Both the position numbers and the translations under genes were made by a program. Below are positions 50,366 through 51,339 of a stretch of 51,339 nucleotides of DNA, in pieces. The DNA lies in contig CAMUVS010000006.1 in assembly GCA_947164155.1 (NCBI GenBank), positions 1 to 51,339 on the forward strand, read 5' to 3'. The DNA comes from an uncultured Caryophanales bacterium (lineage in GTDB: Bacteria > Bacillota_I > Bacilli_A > RFN20 > CAG-826). Numbering within the stretch: position 1 is the stretch's first letter; every line of letters starts with the position of its first letter. Under the pieces are notes generated by a model. It was given only the letters and a program-made list of their open reading frames with translations, had not been told where the DNA came from and searched no databases.

Positions 50366-51339
50366 TATTTCTTCTTCTCCTTTAGAAGTTGCCTTTGTAA
50401 GAAGGTAATAGAGCCTATGACAATAGTCATAAGTAACGCCACCGCACACGATAATCCCACATTACCGTATTTTTGGCCTTGGTTATACATATATAAACTT
50501 AAAGTGACACTACCAGGATAAACGCCTTGATCTAATAACATTGGTTGAATTAAAACACGACACGCTCCAATAAAAACAGTAATCAAAACAAATAACATTG
50601 TTGGTCTAAGTCCTGGAATAGTGACTGTTTTAAATCTTTGGAATGCATTAGCCCCATCCACTCTAGCGGCCTCATATAAATCTTTTCTAATATTTCCTAA
50701 AGCAGAAAGGAATATTAACATTTGATAGCCACATCCTTGCCAGGCAGAAATGGCAATCATCCAGCCTAAAATCTTATCGGTTCCTAAGAAATCTTGATTA
50801 GGGATTCCAAAATTAGCGAGGATAGAATTCATAATGCCATCCGGTCGATTAGCTAATACTTCCCTCCAGAAGAAAGCAGTAACTGATAAAGAAACCGCAA
50901 CTGGAGCAAAGAAACATACTTTAAAGATTGTTGTTCCTCTTCTTTTATTATTCACAAATAAAGCTAAACCTAAGGCTAAACCAATTTGAATTGGGACGAC
51001 AAAGACCACGAAGATTGCGGTATTTTTTATCGCATGATAGAAATCACCTTTAATTTGGAATTCACTTATTAAATCTCTAAAGTTACCAAATCCATCTCCA
51101 CCAGCAAGGCTAATGTTATTTGGATCACCAAGCGTGTAATTTGTAAAAGAAAAACCTAAAGAAGTAATAATCGGTAATAGCACTAAAAAGAACGCTAATA
51201 CCACACTAGGAGCAAGTAAAATGAAGGCCATAATTACTTCACCCTTATGGTATTTATAATGCGACTTTCTATTCTTTATAAAGTCTTTGATGAAAATAGC
51301 CAAGAAAATGACTATAAATGCAGCAAAAACATAAAGAGC
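50365..51339 (-). CDS. Carbohydrate ABC transporter permease (MalF-like), 5' end open at the window edge
   Basis: YEAARVDGANAFQRFKTVTIPGLRP EAA loop; reading frame remains open to the last base. Confidence 0.88.
   Translation of the reverse strand, partial: ALYVFAAFIVIFLAIFIKDFIKNRKSHYKYHKGEVIMAFILLAPSVVLAFFLVLLPIITSLGFSFTNYTLGDPNNISLAGGDGFGNFRDLISEFQIKGDFYHAIKNTAIFVVFVVPIQIGLALGLALFVNNKRRGTTIFKVCFFAPVAVSLSVTAFFWREVLANRPDGIMNSILANFGIPNQDFLGTDKILGWMIAISAWQGCGYQMLIFLSALGNIRKDLYEAARVDGANAFQRFKTVTIPGLRPTMLFVLITVFIGACRVLIQPMLLDQGVYPGSVTLSLYMYNQGQKYGNVGLSCAVALLMTIVIGSITFLQRQLLKEKKK

Overview
The window is a low-GC chromosomal segment that reads through with the standard bacterial code. It looks like a Firmicutes/Bacilli or Mollicutes-related, probably anaerobic, host-associated organism; the lineage is inferred from gene content only. 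Contents: (1) a preA/preT-type pair, a zinc-ribbon membrane protein and a large glycosyltransferase fusion (0-5 kb); (2) the full S10-spc-alpha ribosomal superoperon, rpsJ to rplQ, on the minus strand (5.2-20.1 kb), lacking rpmD and with several low-complexity-tailed r-proteins; (3) a tgt-queA-queH queuosine cluster with a PRPP synthetase and a kinase-like ORF (20.4-24.7 kb); (4) pepT, nrdD with a fused redoxin domain, a thioredoxin reductase-like gene, nrdG, dCMP deaminase, folD, nucleoside hydrolase and ribokinase (24.8-33.7 kb); (5) an accessory stretch with DUF4160/DUF2442-HTH, a secreted endonuclease, a GT2, HTH-nucleotidyltransferase plus ORF6N-PLD-like genes and a degenerate ORF6N copy (33.7-39.7 kb); (6) a probable fructan-utilisation locus with fructokinase, two GH32 enzymes, repeat-containing surface proteins and ABC permeases (39.7 kb to the window edge). 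No tRNA, rRNA, CRISPR array or intact transposon was recognised. The strongest second-look items are the NrdD-redoxin fusion beside a TrxR, the Asp-to-Glu change at the GH32 nucleophile motif, a module repeated in two surface proteins, the nucleophile-less hydrolase-GT4 fusion, the ORF6N/HTH-NTase locus with a decayed copy, and the ribosomal-protein tails.
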